64,000 nucleotides of DNA from Azonexaceae bacterium s22 (lineage in GTDB: Bacteria > Pseudomonadota > Gammaproteobacteria > Burkholderiales > Rhodocyclaceae): assembly GCA_016617495.1 (NCBI GenBank), contig WYCU01000005.1, forward strand, positions 186,001 to 250,000, given 5' to 3'. Numbering within the stretch: the stretch's first letter is position 1; each line of letters starts with the position of its first letter. Made by a program: the position numbers and the translations under genes. Below the pieces are notes generated by a model that had not been told where the DNA came from, ran no database searches, and saw only the letters and a list, made by a program, of their open reading frames with translations. Of the stretch, positions 55,534 to 64,000 are shown one piece after another.

Positions 55534-58500
55534 ATGGACGCCCCGGCCGATCTCCCCCTGCGCGAACGTCTGGCCCACTGGGTCGAACATCTCACGCACA
55601 TTCTGCCGGCGCAGGCACCGATCCGCGATTTCGTCCATCACAACACGCTGCACGGTTTCCAGCATCTGCCCTTTGCCGATGCGCTCGCTGCGGCACATCG
55701 CCTGACCGGCGCGACGCCTTACCTTTCCGAAGCACGTTTCCGCGACTATCTGGCGCAGGGCCGCATCACTCGCGAGGATCTTGCCGCGGCGCTGGACGAT
55801 GCCGGGATCCCCGCGCTGGACGAGCCGATTCAGCATGGCCTGAGTCGCCGCGATGTCCTGCTCGCCAGTCTCCAGTGCGATCTGCAGGCCGCCTGTCCGG
55901 AGCGCCGCAAATGGCTGGCGGACGAGGGCATGGACAGCGACGAGGTTGCGAAAATTGCCCATTTTTTGCAGTCGACCGCGACAATTGCCGAAACGCCCGC
56001 CGTCAAGGGCGATTGGCGTAGCGAATCCGGCCAACGGCGGACGGCCCTGTGGGCGCGGCTGGGCCGCGATCTCACCTGGTGCGGCCTGCTCGAACACCTG
56101 ACTGGCGAGGATGTGCTGGACCGGGTGCGCACCGTCTTGCAGCGCCATCTCGCGGCCCATCTCGATCTGGGCATGGCCGCCTGGCGCAATCCGCTGCGTG
56201 AGCGCGGCTTCTACGCGGCCTGGCGTGCTTGCGCCGGCCTCGACATGGCCTGGGAGCTGGACGAGTTGCCCAGCGTGCGTGACGAAATCGCCTGGCTACC
56301 GGAGGATGCGGTCGATCTGCTGGCCGAGGAACTGCCGCGCCTGATTCCCGATGAAACGCTGTGGCCGGGCTATCTGGAATGCCTGGCGCTCGAACTGCCC
56401 GGCTGGTCGGGGATGGTTCTCTGGCGCGACCGCCATGCGCTGTCCGGCGACGATATGCCGCCGGTGGCCGTGGCCGACTATCTGGCGGTGCGCGTGCTGC
56501 TGGAGCGGTTGTTGGTGGACGATCTGCTCCGCCGACTGACCGGCGGGCCGACGCCCTGCGCCAGCCTGCATGACTGGTTTGCCGACCGTCCGGCCGAATT
56601 TTTCGTGCGCGACGCCCTGCGCCAGCGCACGCTGGATGAAGAAACGCTGAGCGCCGCCTTGCGCTTGTGTCGTCTGGGCGAAGCGGCGCATCCGGACGAC
56701 GGAGCCTGGCAGACGCTGGCGGAACGCATCGGCCCGAGCCCGGACAGCCCGCTGGACCGTGCCCGTTTGGTGGTTTTGCTCGCCGGACCGTTGGGCGCCC
56801 GGCCGGCCGATCTGGCCGCCTGGCCGGCAACCGTCGTCGATGCCCTGCTTGCCTGCGCGACCAGTCTCGATGCCCTGACGCGCGGGCAAGTCTGGCTGCT
56901 GGCTTACGAGCGCCACTACCGCGAACAACTGCTGGTGGCCTTGGCGGCCAATCAGGGGCGGCACCGTGGCGCCGCTGCGCCGAGCGCGCAGGTGGTGATG
57001 TGCATGGATGACCGCGAGGAAGGCACGCGCCGCCACCTCGAAGAAATTGCACCGGACATCGAAACGTTTGGCGCCGCCGGTTTCTTCGGCGTGGCCATGT
57101 ACTGGCAGGCCGCTGGCGATGCCGGACGGACGGCGCTGTGCCCGATCGTCGTGCAGCCGGTGCATGTCGTCGAGGAAATTGCCGCGCCCGGGGAGGATGA
57201 CGCCCTGCGGCACCAACTGCTGCGCCGCCAGCAGCGCGCCCAATGGCGCGAGGCGCTGGTGCAGCAAACGCGGCGCAGTCCCGTGCTTGGCCCGCTGTTT
57301 GCCGGGCTGGCGGCGGTGCCGGCACTCGGGGCGCTGGTGGCCGGTTCGCTGGCGCCAGCCTGGTGGGGCGATGCGCTGTTGCGCTGGCGGGAACGTCGCG
57401 ACGGGATGCCGACGACGCGCGTGGCGATGACGGCGGAAGCCGCCGCCGTGGCGCCAACGCCGCAAGCGCCCCAGGCCGGCTTTACCGACGACGAGCAGGC
57501 CGCGCGGGTGGCGGCTTTCCTGCGCATGATCGGCCTGACCCGCAACTTCGCACCGTTGGTGCTGATGCTCGGCCATGGCTCCGACAGCCGCAACAATCCG
57601 CATCGCTCGGCCTACGACTGCGGCGCCTGTTCCGGGCGGCACGGTGGCCCGAATGCCCGGGTCTTCGCCGCCATGGCCAACCGCCCGGCGGTCCGTGCCC
57701 GATTGGCGGCGCAGGGCTTGGCGATTCCCGAAACAACCTGGTTTGTCGCGGCCCAGCACAACACCTGCGACGATGCCGTGCACTGGTACGACGTCGATCT
57801 CGTGCCGCCCGCGCGGCAGGCCGATTTCGACACGCTCGTCGCCCAACTGGCCGAAGCCTGCCGCGCGCATGCGGCAGAACGGTGCCGGCGCCTGGCCTCG
57901 GCACCACCGCACCCGACGCCCTGGCAGGCCCGCCGGCATGTCACCGGGCGCTTGCACGACATCTCCCAGGCCCGTCCCGAACTCGGTCATGCCACCAATG
58001 CCGCGGCCTTCATCGGTCGGCGCAGCATGAGCCGCGGGCTGTTTCTCGATCGCCGCGTGTTCCTGATTTCCTACGATCCGACGGAAGACCCCGAGGGGCG
58101 TATTGTCGAAGGCATCCTGCTGGCGGCCGGGCCGGTCGGCGCCGGGATCAGCCTGGAATATTACTTTTCCACGGTCGACAACGACCGTTTTGGGTGCGGT
58201 TCCAAAATCACGCACAACCTGACCGGCGGTTTTGGCGTGATGGCGGGGGCGGAGTCCGATTTGCGCACCGGCTTGCCTTGGCAGATGGTCGAAATTCATG
58301 AGGCGATGCGCCTGCTCGTGGTGGTCGAACAGGCGCCGGACGTCCTGTCGGCCATCGTGGCGCGGCAGCCGGCATTGCAGGAATTGGTTGGCAACGGCTG
58401 GATCAATTTGGCCGCAAAAGACCCGTCGACCGCGACAATTTCGGTGTATTGCCCACGCCGGGGCTGGTTGCCCTGGTCCGGGCCGCATGTTTTGCCGCAG

Positions 58501-58578
58501 GTCGGGCGCTCGGTCGACTGGTTTGCCGGCGAGCGCGATGCATTGACGCCCGCGCTGGTGCTTGGAGGGGTGGCATGA
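55534..58578 (+). CDS. dabA: DUF2309 protein, DabA-type inorganic carbon pump subunit
   Basis: 1014 residues, soluble, cytoplasmic-side subunit. The zinc-site residues defined for Halothiobacillus DabA are present: C490 and D492 in VVMCMDDRE, H681 in LMLGHGSDS and C696 in YDCGACSG. The 15-residue spacing of H681-C696 equals that of the characterised protein. DabA is a carbonic-anhydrase-like enzyme that, coupled to DabB, makes CO2 hydration vectorial. Two copies of the 37-bp element lie inside, near residues 139-151 and 957-969, both read as STATI. Its stop overlaps the NuoL-like start. Confidence 0.9.
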   Translation: MDAPADLPLRERLAHWVEHLTHILPAQAPIRDFVHHNTLHGFQHLPFADALAAAHRLTGATPYLSEARFRDYLAQGRITREDLAAALDDAGIPALDEPIQHGLSRRDVLLASLQCDLQAACPERRKWLADEGMDSDEVAKIAHFLQSTATIAETPAVKGDWRSESGQRRTALWARLGRDLTWCGLLEHLTGEDVLDRVRTVLQRHLAAHLDLGMAAWRNPLRERGFYAAWRACAGLDMAWELDELPSVRDEIAWLPEDAVDLLAEELPRLIPDETLWPGYLECLALELPGWSGMVLWRDRHALSGDDMPPVAVADYLAVRVLLERLLVDDLLRRLTGGPTPCASLHDWFADRPAEFFVRDALRQRTLDEETLSAALRLCRLGEAAHPDDGAWQTLAERIGPSPDSPLDRARLVVLLAGPLGARPADLAAWPATVVDALLACATSLDALTRGQVWLLAYERHYREQLLVALAANQGRHRGAAAPSAQVVMCMDDREEGTRRHLEEIAPDIETFGAAGFFGVAMYWQAAGDAGRTALCPIVVQPVHVVEEIAAPGEDDALRHQLLRRQQRAQWREALVQQTRRSPVLGPLFAGLAAVPALGALVAGSLAPAWWGDALLRWRERRDGMPTTRVAMTAEAAAVAPTPQAPQAGFTDDEQAARVAAFLRMIGLTRNFAPLVLMLGHGSDSRNNPHRSAYDCGACSGRHGGPNARVFAAMANRPAVRARLAAQGLAIPETTWFVAAQHNTCDDAVHWYDVDLVPPARQADFDTLVAQLAEACRAHAAERCRRLASAPPHPTPWQARRHVTGRLHDISQARPELGHATNAAAFIGRRSMSRGLFLDRRVFLISYDPTEDPEGRIVEGILLAAGPVGAGISLEYYFSTVDNDRFGCGSKITHNLTGGFGVMAGAESDLRTGLPWQMVEIHEAMRLLVVVEQAPDVLSAIVARQPALQELVGNGWINLAAKDPSTATISVYCPRRGWLPWSGPHVLPQVGRSVDWFAGERDALTPALVLGGVA
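55950..55986 (-). repeat. 37-bp interspersed element, copy inside dabA (5')
   Basis: Perfect core, AAAAAAT, GGGC, AATTTTC. Antisense to dabA in the STATI frame. Confidence 0.85.
58404..58440 (-). repeat. 37-bp interspersed element, copy inside dabA (3')
   Basis: Perfect core, CTTTT tract, GGCC, AAATTG. Antisense to dabA, STATI frame, 2.4 kb from the other dabA copy. Confidence 0.8.
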
Positions 58579-60098
58579 GTCCGCTGCGCGACGTCGCTCA
58601 ACTGATCTGGCTGGTGCCGGCCCTGCCCTTGATGGCGCTGGCCCTGGTCGGGGGCCGCGTGCTCCTCGGTCGCGCCCACGGCGATGCCGCCGAGCCGCTG
58701 ACGGCGCGCTTGTGCGGCCTGGCGGCCTTGGGCAGCCTGTGCATCCTGTTGCTCATCGACCTCGGAGCCCTCCTTTACGGTGCGCCGGGTTACCGTCTGT
58801 TCGGCGCGTGGTTCGCCAGCGGGCGCTGGCAAGCGACCCTGTCCTTCCTGATGGACCCGCTGGCGCTGGCGGTGGCGACCGTGGCTGCCCTCATCGGCTG
58901 GCTGGTCATGCGCTTTTCCGCCAACTACCTGCACCGCGAAGCAGGTTTTCACCGTTTTTTCATCGCCCTCTGCCTGTTCCTGGCCGGTATCCAGCTGGTG
59001 TTCCTCTCAGGCAATGGCTTGTTGGCCTTTGTCGGCTGGGAAATGTGCGGGGTTTCGTCCTTCCTGCTCATCGGCTATGCCTGGGAGCGGCCGACGGCGA
59101 CCGGCAATGCGCTGTTCGCCTTCATTACCAATCGGGCCGGCGATGCCGGTTTCCTGCTGGGGCTGGGATTCGCCGCCGCCTGGCTGGGCAGTTTTGAATG
59201 GCCGAGCCTGACGGCGCCAGGGGCGCTGACCATGCTCTCAGCGCGGCTGCTGGCCTTCGGTTTCATCGTCGCGGCGCTCGCCAAGTCCGCACAACTGCCC
59301 TTTACACCGTGGATTGCTCGCGCGCTCGAAGGGCCGACGCCCTCTTCGGCGATCTTTTACGGCGCGGTGATGGTGCATGCCGGGGTCTATTTGATGTTGC
59401 GCCTGTCGCCGCTGCTGGCGCAGGTGCCGGACCTGATGGCCGGGCTGGTGGTGGCTGGCGTGGTGACCGCGCTTTATGCCTGGCTGTGTTCGCTGGTTCA
59501 GACGGACGTCAAATCGGCGCTGATTTTTGCCACGGTGTTTCAGGTGGCGCTGATGTTCGTTGCCATTGGCCTGGGCTGGACGACGCTGGCGACGATCCAC
59601 CTGTGCCTGCATGCCGGCTGGCGGACCTGGCAGTTCCTCATGGCGCCCTCATGGCTGGCCTTGGCGCCGCATGCGCCGCGCCCGGCACCGGCCTGGCTGC
59701 AGCGTTCGCAACTGCTTTACACGGCGGCGCTCGAACGCTTCTGGCTCGACCGGCTGGCGCTGGTCCTGCTGGCCAAACCGACCGCGGGCTTCGCCCATGA
59801 CATGCAGGAGCTGGACACCCAATTCATCGACCGGGTGGTTGGCGAGCCGGGCCGGGGCGACCCAGTCCAGGCCGATCTGCCGTTGATTGCGGCCGATGGC
59901 GTGCCCGGGCGCCTGTTGGCTGGCGTGGCCCAGCGCTGCCAGCAGGTGGAAATGCACCTTTCCCTGCGCGGGCGCGGCGGCGCGGCGGAACTGGCCCTGC
60001 GACGCATGGGCTTGTGGCTGCGCACCGTGGAGCATCTTCTGGAACGTCCGCGTTATTTGATGATGGCGGTCATGGCAACCTTTGTGGTGATCCTCTGA
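58575..60098 (+). CDS. dabB: NuoL/DabB-like proton-conducting membrane subunit
   Basis: 507 residues from ATG overlapping the dabA stop. NuoL core present: E156 (AFVGWEMCGVSSFLLIG), K237 (ALAKSAQLPFTPWIARALEGPTP), K313 (QTDVKSALIF) and H345 (LCLHAGWRTW). It is shorter than NuoL (~613) and lacks the long lateral helix, the form known as DabB. It couples ion flow to DabA. The assignment as DabB rests on adjacency and length. Confidence 0.85.
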   Translation: MSPLRDVAQLIWLVPALPLMALALVGGRVLLGRAHGDAAEPLTARLCGLAALGSLCILLLIDLGALLYGAPGYRLFGAWFASGRWQATLSFLMDPLALAVATVAALIGWLVMRFSANYLHREAGFHRFFIALCLFLAGIQLVFLSGNGLLAFVGWEMCGVSSFLLIGYAWERPTATGNALFAFITNRAGDAGFLLGLGFAAAWLGSFEWPSLTAPGALTMLSARLLAFGFIVAALAKSAQLPFTPWIARALEGPTPSSAIFYGAVMVHAGVYLMLRLSPLLAQVPDLMAGLVVAGVVTALYAWLCSLVQTDVKSALIFATVFQVALMFVAIGLGWTTLATIHLCLHAGWRTWQFLMAPSWLALAPHAPRPAPAWLQRSQLLYTAALERFWLDRLALVLLAKPTAGFAHDMQELDTQFIDRVVGEPGRGDPVQADLPLIAADGVPGRLLAGVAQRCQQVEMHLSLRGRGGAAELALRRMGLWLRTVEHLLERPRYLMMAVMATFVVIL

Positions 60099-61597
60099 TG
60101 GGCGGCTTTGGCGAACTTTTCTGGAACAGCCAGGGGGGATTGCCCTTGTTGTTCATGCTGCAGGTGCTGCCGCTGGCCGGGGCGGCGGTGGTTTTCATGT
60201 TGCGCGAACGCACCGGGGCGGTGGTCGCCGGCAAGATCGTCGCCGCGCTTGAATTGTTGTTGTGCGTGGCCGTCGCCAGCCAGGTCAATCCGCAGTTGCC
60301 CGCCCTCCAGTTGGCGGAGCGCTTCCCGCTGCTGGGCTACCATGTCGCGGTCGACGGCATTTCGGTGGTGTTTTTGCTGGTCGCGGCCTTGCTGACTTTC
60401 CTGATGACGCTGTACGGGATGAGTCGCGGCATGATTTCGCCGGGCCGCCTGTTTGCCGTGCTGCTGGTGGCCGAGGCCGGGCTGGTGGGGATGCTGGTGA
60501 CGATGAACATCGCCTGGTTCGCGGCCTTTTCGGCGCTGGAGTTGTGGGCGGTCACTTACCTGCTGCGCCGCTGGGCATCGTCGCAAGCGGAAATCCAGGC
60601 GCTTGCCCGTTTCGTGCAGTACCAGGCCTTCGGCTGGCTGTTGTTTGCCGGCGGCTGCGTCGTACTCGGCTGGAGCCATGCCGATGCCACCGGCGGGCAA
60701 TGGAGCTTCGATCTCATCGATCTCGCCGGCGCGGTGCCGGTCGGCAAGTTTCAGACCGCGGCTTTTTACCTGCTGTTCTACGGCCTGGCGGTGCGGACGC
60801 CGCTTTTCCCGCTGCATGGCTGGTTGCCCAACATGGCCCAGCACGGCCTGATCGCGGTGGCGCCGGCGCTGATGGTGGGCGTCAAGGTCGGCATCTACGG
60901 CATGCTGCGCTTTGTGCTGCCGCTCACGCCCAACGCGGTGCAGGAATGGCAGCCGTATGTCGTCGGCTTCGCCATGGCCGGCATTTTCTTCACGGCGGCG
61001 TTGGCCTTCCAGCAGACCAATCTGCGCCGTCTGCTGGCCTTTGCCGTGGTCAGCCACACCAGCTTGCTGGTCATCGGCATCTTCAGTCTGCATGAAGCGG
61101 GCATTCAGGGGGCGGTCCTGCTGGCGGCAAACTTCGGGCTGGCCGTGACCGGCATGTGGTTCATTGTCGGCTTCGTTTTCCGGCGCACCGGAACGACCGA
61201 ATTGGGCGAGCTTTCCGGCTTGTTCGAGCGTATTCCCTTCCTGGCGATTGCCTTCCTGATCTTCGGCCTGGCCATTGTCGGCATGCCGGGCACGCCGGGC
61301 TTCGATGCTGCTCACCTGATTCTGGAAGCGGCCATCGACAGTTTCGGGGCCTTGTCCACGGTGGCGGCGGCCTTGGGTAACGTGGCGGCCGCCGGCTTCC
61401 TGCTCTGGGCTTTCCAGCGCGCCTTCCTGAGCCAGGGAAAATCGGGCGGTCAGGATGTGGATCAAACCATGCCCATGGAGTATCTGGTTTGCGGTATCGC
61501 GCTGGCGGCGATGCTGGCCATCGGTATCTTCACCGAGCCTTGGCTGCATTTGACCGAAACCGCCAGCCAGACCATGGCGGAGCGCTTTTTCCGATGA
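60098..61597 (+). CDS. Divergent NuoM-like subunit of the DAB locus
   Basis: 499 residues, ~14 helices. Keeps E148 (FSALELWAVTYLL) and K263 (GVKVGIYGML), but the helix-7 lysine is arginine (R233, LAVRTPLFPLHGWLP) and the helix-12 glutamate is missing (PGTPGFDAAHL). It may thus be a structural or altered channel subunit. ATG overlaps the upstream TGA. Confidence 0.8.
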   Translation: MGGFGELFWNSQGGLPLLFMLQVLPLAGAAVVFMLRERTGAVVAGKIVAALELLLCVAVASQVNPQLPALQLAERFPLLGYHVAVDGISVVFLLVAALLTFLMTLYGMSRGMISPGRLFAVLLVAEAGLVGMLVTMNIAWFAAFSALELWAVTYLLRRWASSQAEIQALARFVQYQAFGWLLFAGGCVVLGWSHADATGGQWSFDLIDLAGAVPVGKFQTAAFYLLFYGLAVRTPLFPLHGWLPNMAQHGLIAVAPALMVGVKVGIYGMLRFVLPLTPNAVQEWQPYVVGFAMAGIFFTAALAFQQTNLRRLLAFAVVSHTSLLVIGIFSLHEAGIQGAVLLAANFGLAVTGMWFIVGFVFRRTGTTELGELSGLFERIPFLAIAFLIFGLAIVGMPGTPGFDAAHLILEAAIDSFGALSTVAAALGNVAAAGFLLWAFQRAFLSQGKSGGQDVDQTMPMEYLVCGIALAAMLAIGIFTEPWLHLTETASQTMAERFFR

Positions 61598-63057
61598 GCG
61601 TGCACGTGCCTTTGCTTTCCTTGCTGATCTTTTCGCCGCTGCTGGCGGCGGCGTTGCTCCATTTGCTGCCGGCGCGCGCCGCGCGTTGGGCGACTGCGCT
61701 GTCGATGTGGCTCACGCTGGTGTTGGCCTGTGCCGTGCTGGTGGCGTACGTGCCAGCCGGGCCGCGCTTTCAGTTGATTGAACGGGCACCGTGGATCGCC
61801 AGCCTCAATGTCCAGTATCTGCTGGGTATCGACGGCTTGTCGGTGCTTTTCCCGGCGGCCACGGCCTTCCTTTTCCTGGGGGCGCTGGTGGCGGCCTGGA
61901 ATTCGGTTCAGGAAGCGCCGCGCTTTTATTACGGGATGCTGCTGGCCTTGCAAAGCGCGACCCTGGGCATTTTCTGTGCGCTCGATCTGGTGCTGTTTTT
62001 CGTTTTCTGGGAAGCGACGCTGGTGCCCGTGTTCTTCCTGCTCGGGCGCTGGGGCGTGACGGCGAGCACCGGTCGTGTCGCGGCCCGTTATGTCCTGCTC
62101 ATGTTGGCCAGCGGGGTGCCGATTTTGCTCGGCATCGTCTGGCTTGCCGCGGTGCAACCGGCGCTCACGTTCGATTTGCCGGCGCTTTCGGCTTCGCCAC
62201 CCGGCTTGGCGACACAGTACGCCTTCCTGCTGCTGTGTTTGTTGGGCTTTGCGTTCAAGGTGCCCCTGGTGCCCCTGCATACCTGGTTGCCGCAGTTTGC
62301 GCTGGCCGCCCCGGGCTCGTTGACCGCGCTGTTGCTCGGCCTCAAGGTCGGGGTGTTCGGACTGGTGCGCGTGGCCATCCCGCTGGCGCCGGATGCCGCG
62401 CAGTCCTTGCACTGGTTGTTTGCCGGATTTGGCACGCTGGCCCTGTTGTACGGCGCGGTCGGCATTCTGGCCCAGAGCAATCTGCGCGTCGGGCTGGCGT
62501 ATGCGAGCATCAGCCACGTCGGGCTGGCGGTCCTGGGGCTGGCCTCATTCTCGGCGCAGGGCGTGCAGGGGAGCATCTCGTTGTTGCTGAGCTTTTCGCT
62601 GGCCAGCGGTGGGGGCTTCCTGTTGCTGGAGTTTTTGCGTCAGCGCACCGGCACGACCGATATCCATGCGCTCGGGGGCGTCGCCAAGCGCATGCCCTTG
62701 TTGGCGACCGGCTTCCTGATCTGCGGGTTGGCCGGTGTCGGCATGCCGGGCACAAGCAGTTTTCCCGGCGAGTTCATGTTGATTCTGGCAGCCTTGCAGA
62801 GCCACACCGGCGCCGGGATGGCGGCGTTGTTCGGACTTTCCATCGCCGCCGGGGCCTTCCTCGCGCTTTATCGTCAGGCATTCTTTGGCCCGCCGAGCCG
62901 GCGTGCGGTCCTGGAGGCCGAGGATTTGCTGCCGCGCGAATGGGCCGTCCTGTTGATCGTCATTGCGGGAATTGTCGGCATCGGCCTGTGGCCGGGGCCG
63001 TGGGTCGACATCCTCGCACCGGCCGCGGAGCGCTGGGCCGCGGGATTGTCGCGGTAA
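61594..63057 (+). CDS. NuoM-like proton-antiporter subunit, last of the DAB locus
   Basis: 487 residues. Full set of proton-path residues: E140 ([10 protein letters not shown]), K222 ([16 protein letters not shown]), K251 ([11 protein letters not shown]), E393 ([12 protein letters not shown]). ATG overlaps the previous stop. It ends in a degraded copy of the 37-bp element (GLSR-stop). Confidence 0.85.
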   Translation: MSVHVPLLSLLIFSPLLAAALLHLLPARAARWATALSMWLTLVLACAVLVAYVPAGPRFQLIERAPWIASLNVQYLLGIDGLSVLFPAATAFLFLGALVAAWNSVQEAPRFYYGMLLALQSATLGIFCALDLVLFFVFWEATLVPVFFLLGRWGVTASTGRVAARYVLLMLASGVPILLGIVWLAAVQPALTFDLPALSASPPGLATQYAFLLLCLLGFAFKVPLVPLHTWLPQFALAAPGSLTALLLGLKVGVFGLVRVAIPLAPDAAQSLHWLFAGFGTLALLYGAVGILAQSNLRVGLAYASISHVGLAVLGLASFSAQGVQGSISLLLSFSLASGGGFLLLEFLRQRTGTTDIHALGGVAKRMPLLATGFLICGLAGVGMPGTSSFPGEFMLILAALQSHTGAGMAALFGLSIAAGAFLALYRQAFFGPPSRRAVLEAEDLLPREWAVLLIVIAGIVGIGLWPGPWVDILAPAAERWAAGLSR

Positions 63058-63080
63058 ACCCTTCAGGAAGGCATAAAATC
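63044..63080 (+). repeat. 37-bp interspersed element, degraded copy
   Basis: ATTGTCGCGGT is kept, then GTCGAC is changed to AAAC; the tail AGGC-ATAAAATC is at the right offsets. It spans the stop codon of the last DAB-locus gene and the speG upstream region, where ATAAAAT could double as a -10 box. Confidence 0.5.
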
Positions 63081-63110
63081 GCGGCTGCTTCCCCTTTGCA
63101 GGAATTGGCC

Positions 63111-63635
63111 ATGAGTAGCACCTTGAAGCTGCGTCCGCTGGAGCGCGACGATCTTCCGTTTGTCCATAAGCTCGACAACAACGAATCGGTGATGCATTAC
63201 TGGTTCGAGGAACCCTACGAGGCGTTTGTCGAACTCGTCGATCTCTACGAAAAGCACATCCACGATCAGAGCGAACGTCGTTTCATCGCCGAGAGCGGTA
63301 GCGAGCGGGTGGGGCTGGTGGAGTTGGTGGAAATCAACCACATCCACCGGCGGGCGGAGTTCCAGATCATCATCGCCCCGGCCCATCAGGGCAAAGGCTA
63401 CGCCGGGCAGGCGACGCGCCTGGCCATCGATTACGCGTTTTCGGTGCTCAACTTGTACAAACTATCGCTGATTGTCGATTGCGAGAACGAGCGCGCGATT
63501 CACGTTTACCGCAAGCTCGGCTTTCAGGACGAGGGCCGCCTGCGCCACGAGTTCTTTGTCGATGGCGAATACCGCGATGTGTTCCGGATGGCGATGTTCC
63601 AGCCGGCCTACCTCGCGGCCAAACGTCAGGGCTGA
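63111..63635 (+). CDS. speG: Spermidine N1-acetyltransferase
   Basis: 174 residues of GNAT fold. [20 protein letters not shown], the acidic SpeG-type segment [20 protein letters not shown], the CoA-loop [18 protein letters not shown], and [23 protein letters not shown] match SpeG. It acetylates spermidine/spermine to lower polyamine toxicity. CAGGAATTGGCC precedes the ATG. Confidence 0.93.
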   Translation: MSSTLKLRPLERDDLPFVHKLDNNESVMHYWFEEPYEAFVELVDLYEKHIHDQSERRFIAESGSERVGLVELVEINHIHRRAEFQIIIAPAHQGKGYAGQATRLAIDYAFSVLNLYKLSLIVDCENERAIHVYRKLGFQDEGRLRHEFFVDGEYRDVFRMAMFQPAYLAAKRQG

Positions 63636-63653
63636 TGCGGCCTACCGGGGCGC

Positions 63654-63995
63654 TCAGGCCTTTTTGACGAATTCCGATTTGAGCTGCATCGCGCCGAAAC
63701 CCTCGATGCGGCAATCGATGTCGTGGTCACCGTCAATCAGCCGGATGTTGCGCACCTTGGTGCCGACTTTGACCACCGAGGAAGCGCCCTTGACCTTGAG
63801 GTCTTTGATGACGATGACCGAGTCGCCGTTCTGCAGTGCGTTGCCATTGGCGTCGCGCCAGACACGGACTTCCTCAGTCGCCTCGGCACCGCTTTCGCTG
63901 CTCCACTCATGGGCGCATTCCGGGCAGATGAAGAGCGGGCCATCGCTGTAGGTGTATTCGGAATGGCATTTCGGGCAGGGCGGTAAAGTCGTCAT
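63654..63995 (-). CDS. yjdM: Zinc-ribbon protein YjdM (PhnA)
   Basis: 113 residues. N-terminal zinc ribbon [13 protein letters not shown]...CPECAHEW, then the PhnA SH3-like domain [14 protein letters not shown] and [15 protein letters not shown]. Function is unsettled despite the historic phosphonate link. Convergent with speG. ATG at 63995 is 5 bases from the window edge. Confidence 0.92.
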   Translation of the reverse strand: MTTLPPCPKCHSEYTYSDGPLFICPECAHEWSSESGAEATEEVRVWRDANGNALQNGDSVIVIKDLKVKGASSVVKVGTKVRNIRLIDGDHDIDCRIEGFGAMQLKSEFVKKA

Positions 63996-64000
63996 CGGGG

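Noticed and set aside
56296-58488. 730-residue open frame antisense to dabA
   Set aside because: Shadow frame opposite a gene with intact catalytic motifs.
60343-60380. ATGTCGCGGTCGAC with A/T tracts at roughly the right offsets, inside a NuoM-like gene
   Set aside because: The peptide VAVDGIS is a conserved NuoM motif, so the match may be coding coincidence. It is not counted among the eleven element copies, though it may be a twelfth.

Overview
The window is 64 kb of GC-rich, densely packed chromosomal DNA. Its conserved blocks point to a betaproteobacterium, most likely of the Rhodocyclaceae/Azonexaceae (Dechloromonas-Azonexus type). These blocks are miaB-phoH-ybeY-corC-lnt, rpsU-yqeY-dnaG-rpoD, leuS-lptE-holA, dnaE and tsaD. 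Two bacteriohemerythrins, a monohaem cytochrome c, a glutaryl-CoA dehydrogenase and a large inorganic-carbon-pump (DAB-type) locus fit a metabolically versatile, microaerophilic environmental bacterium. The taxonomic call is an inference from gene content.

Layout. 0-6.7 kb: the end of a PEP-utilising enzyme, a permuted papain-like protein, a lytic transglycosylase, msrA, an alpha/beta hydrolase, a metallo-beta-lactamase-fold hydrolase and comB. 6.6-11.7 kb: the RNA/envelope operon miaB-phoH-ybeY-corC-lnt on the minus strand. 11.8-13.2 kb: two CAU-anticodon tRNA genes (Met and Ile2) bracketing an unknown gene and a decayed RidA-like pseudogene. 13.2-17.7 kb: the macromolecular-synthesis operon rpsU-yqeY-dnaG-rpoD, with tRNA-Ile2 at its tail. 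17.8-28.1 kb: tsaD, tpx, plsY, folB, a ZIP metal transporter, ybaK, cytochrome c, xerD, ogt, gcdH, hemerythrin and proA. 28.2-29.7 kb: a small AT-richer islet with unknown genes, flanked by an imperfect direct repeat of about 55 bp. 29.7-34.5 kb: leuS-lptE-holA and a small unknown protein. 34.8-40.7 kb: a uvrD-ydcF-qor-TAXI-ParA run. 40.7-49.6 kb: LysR/pirin/flavodoxin, an outer-membrane barrel, an ArnT-like/sialidase operon, a CDF transporter, a crotonase and a second hemerythrin. 49.7-54.0 kb: dnaE, a WbuC-like cupin and an SMR transporter. 54.1-63.1 kb: five translationally coupled genes, NuoM-like / DabA (DUF2309) / NuoL-like DabB / NuoM-like / NuoM-like. Then speG and yjdM.

Two things stand out. 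First, a 37-bp element is scattered through the window: eight strong and three degraded copies, in both orientations, between and inside genes. It has a nearly invariant core (ATTGTCGCGGTCGAC), then two short A/T tracts about one helical turn apart, with a GGC-like triplet before the second. This architecture resembles the Pasteurellaceae DNA-uptake signal sequence. Second, the DabA locus carries four complex-I-antiporter-like membrane subunits instead of the usual single DabB, which suggests an enlarged ion-driven CO2/bicarbonate pump.
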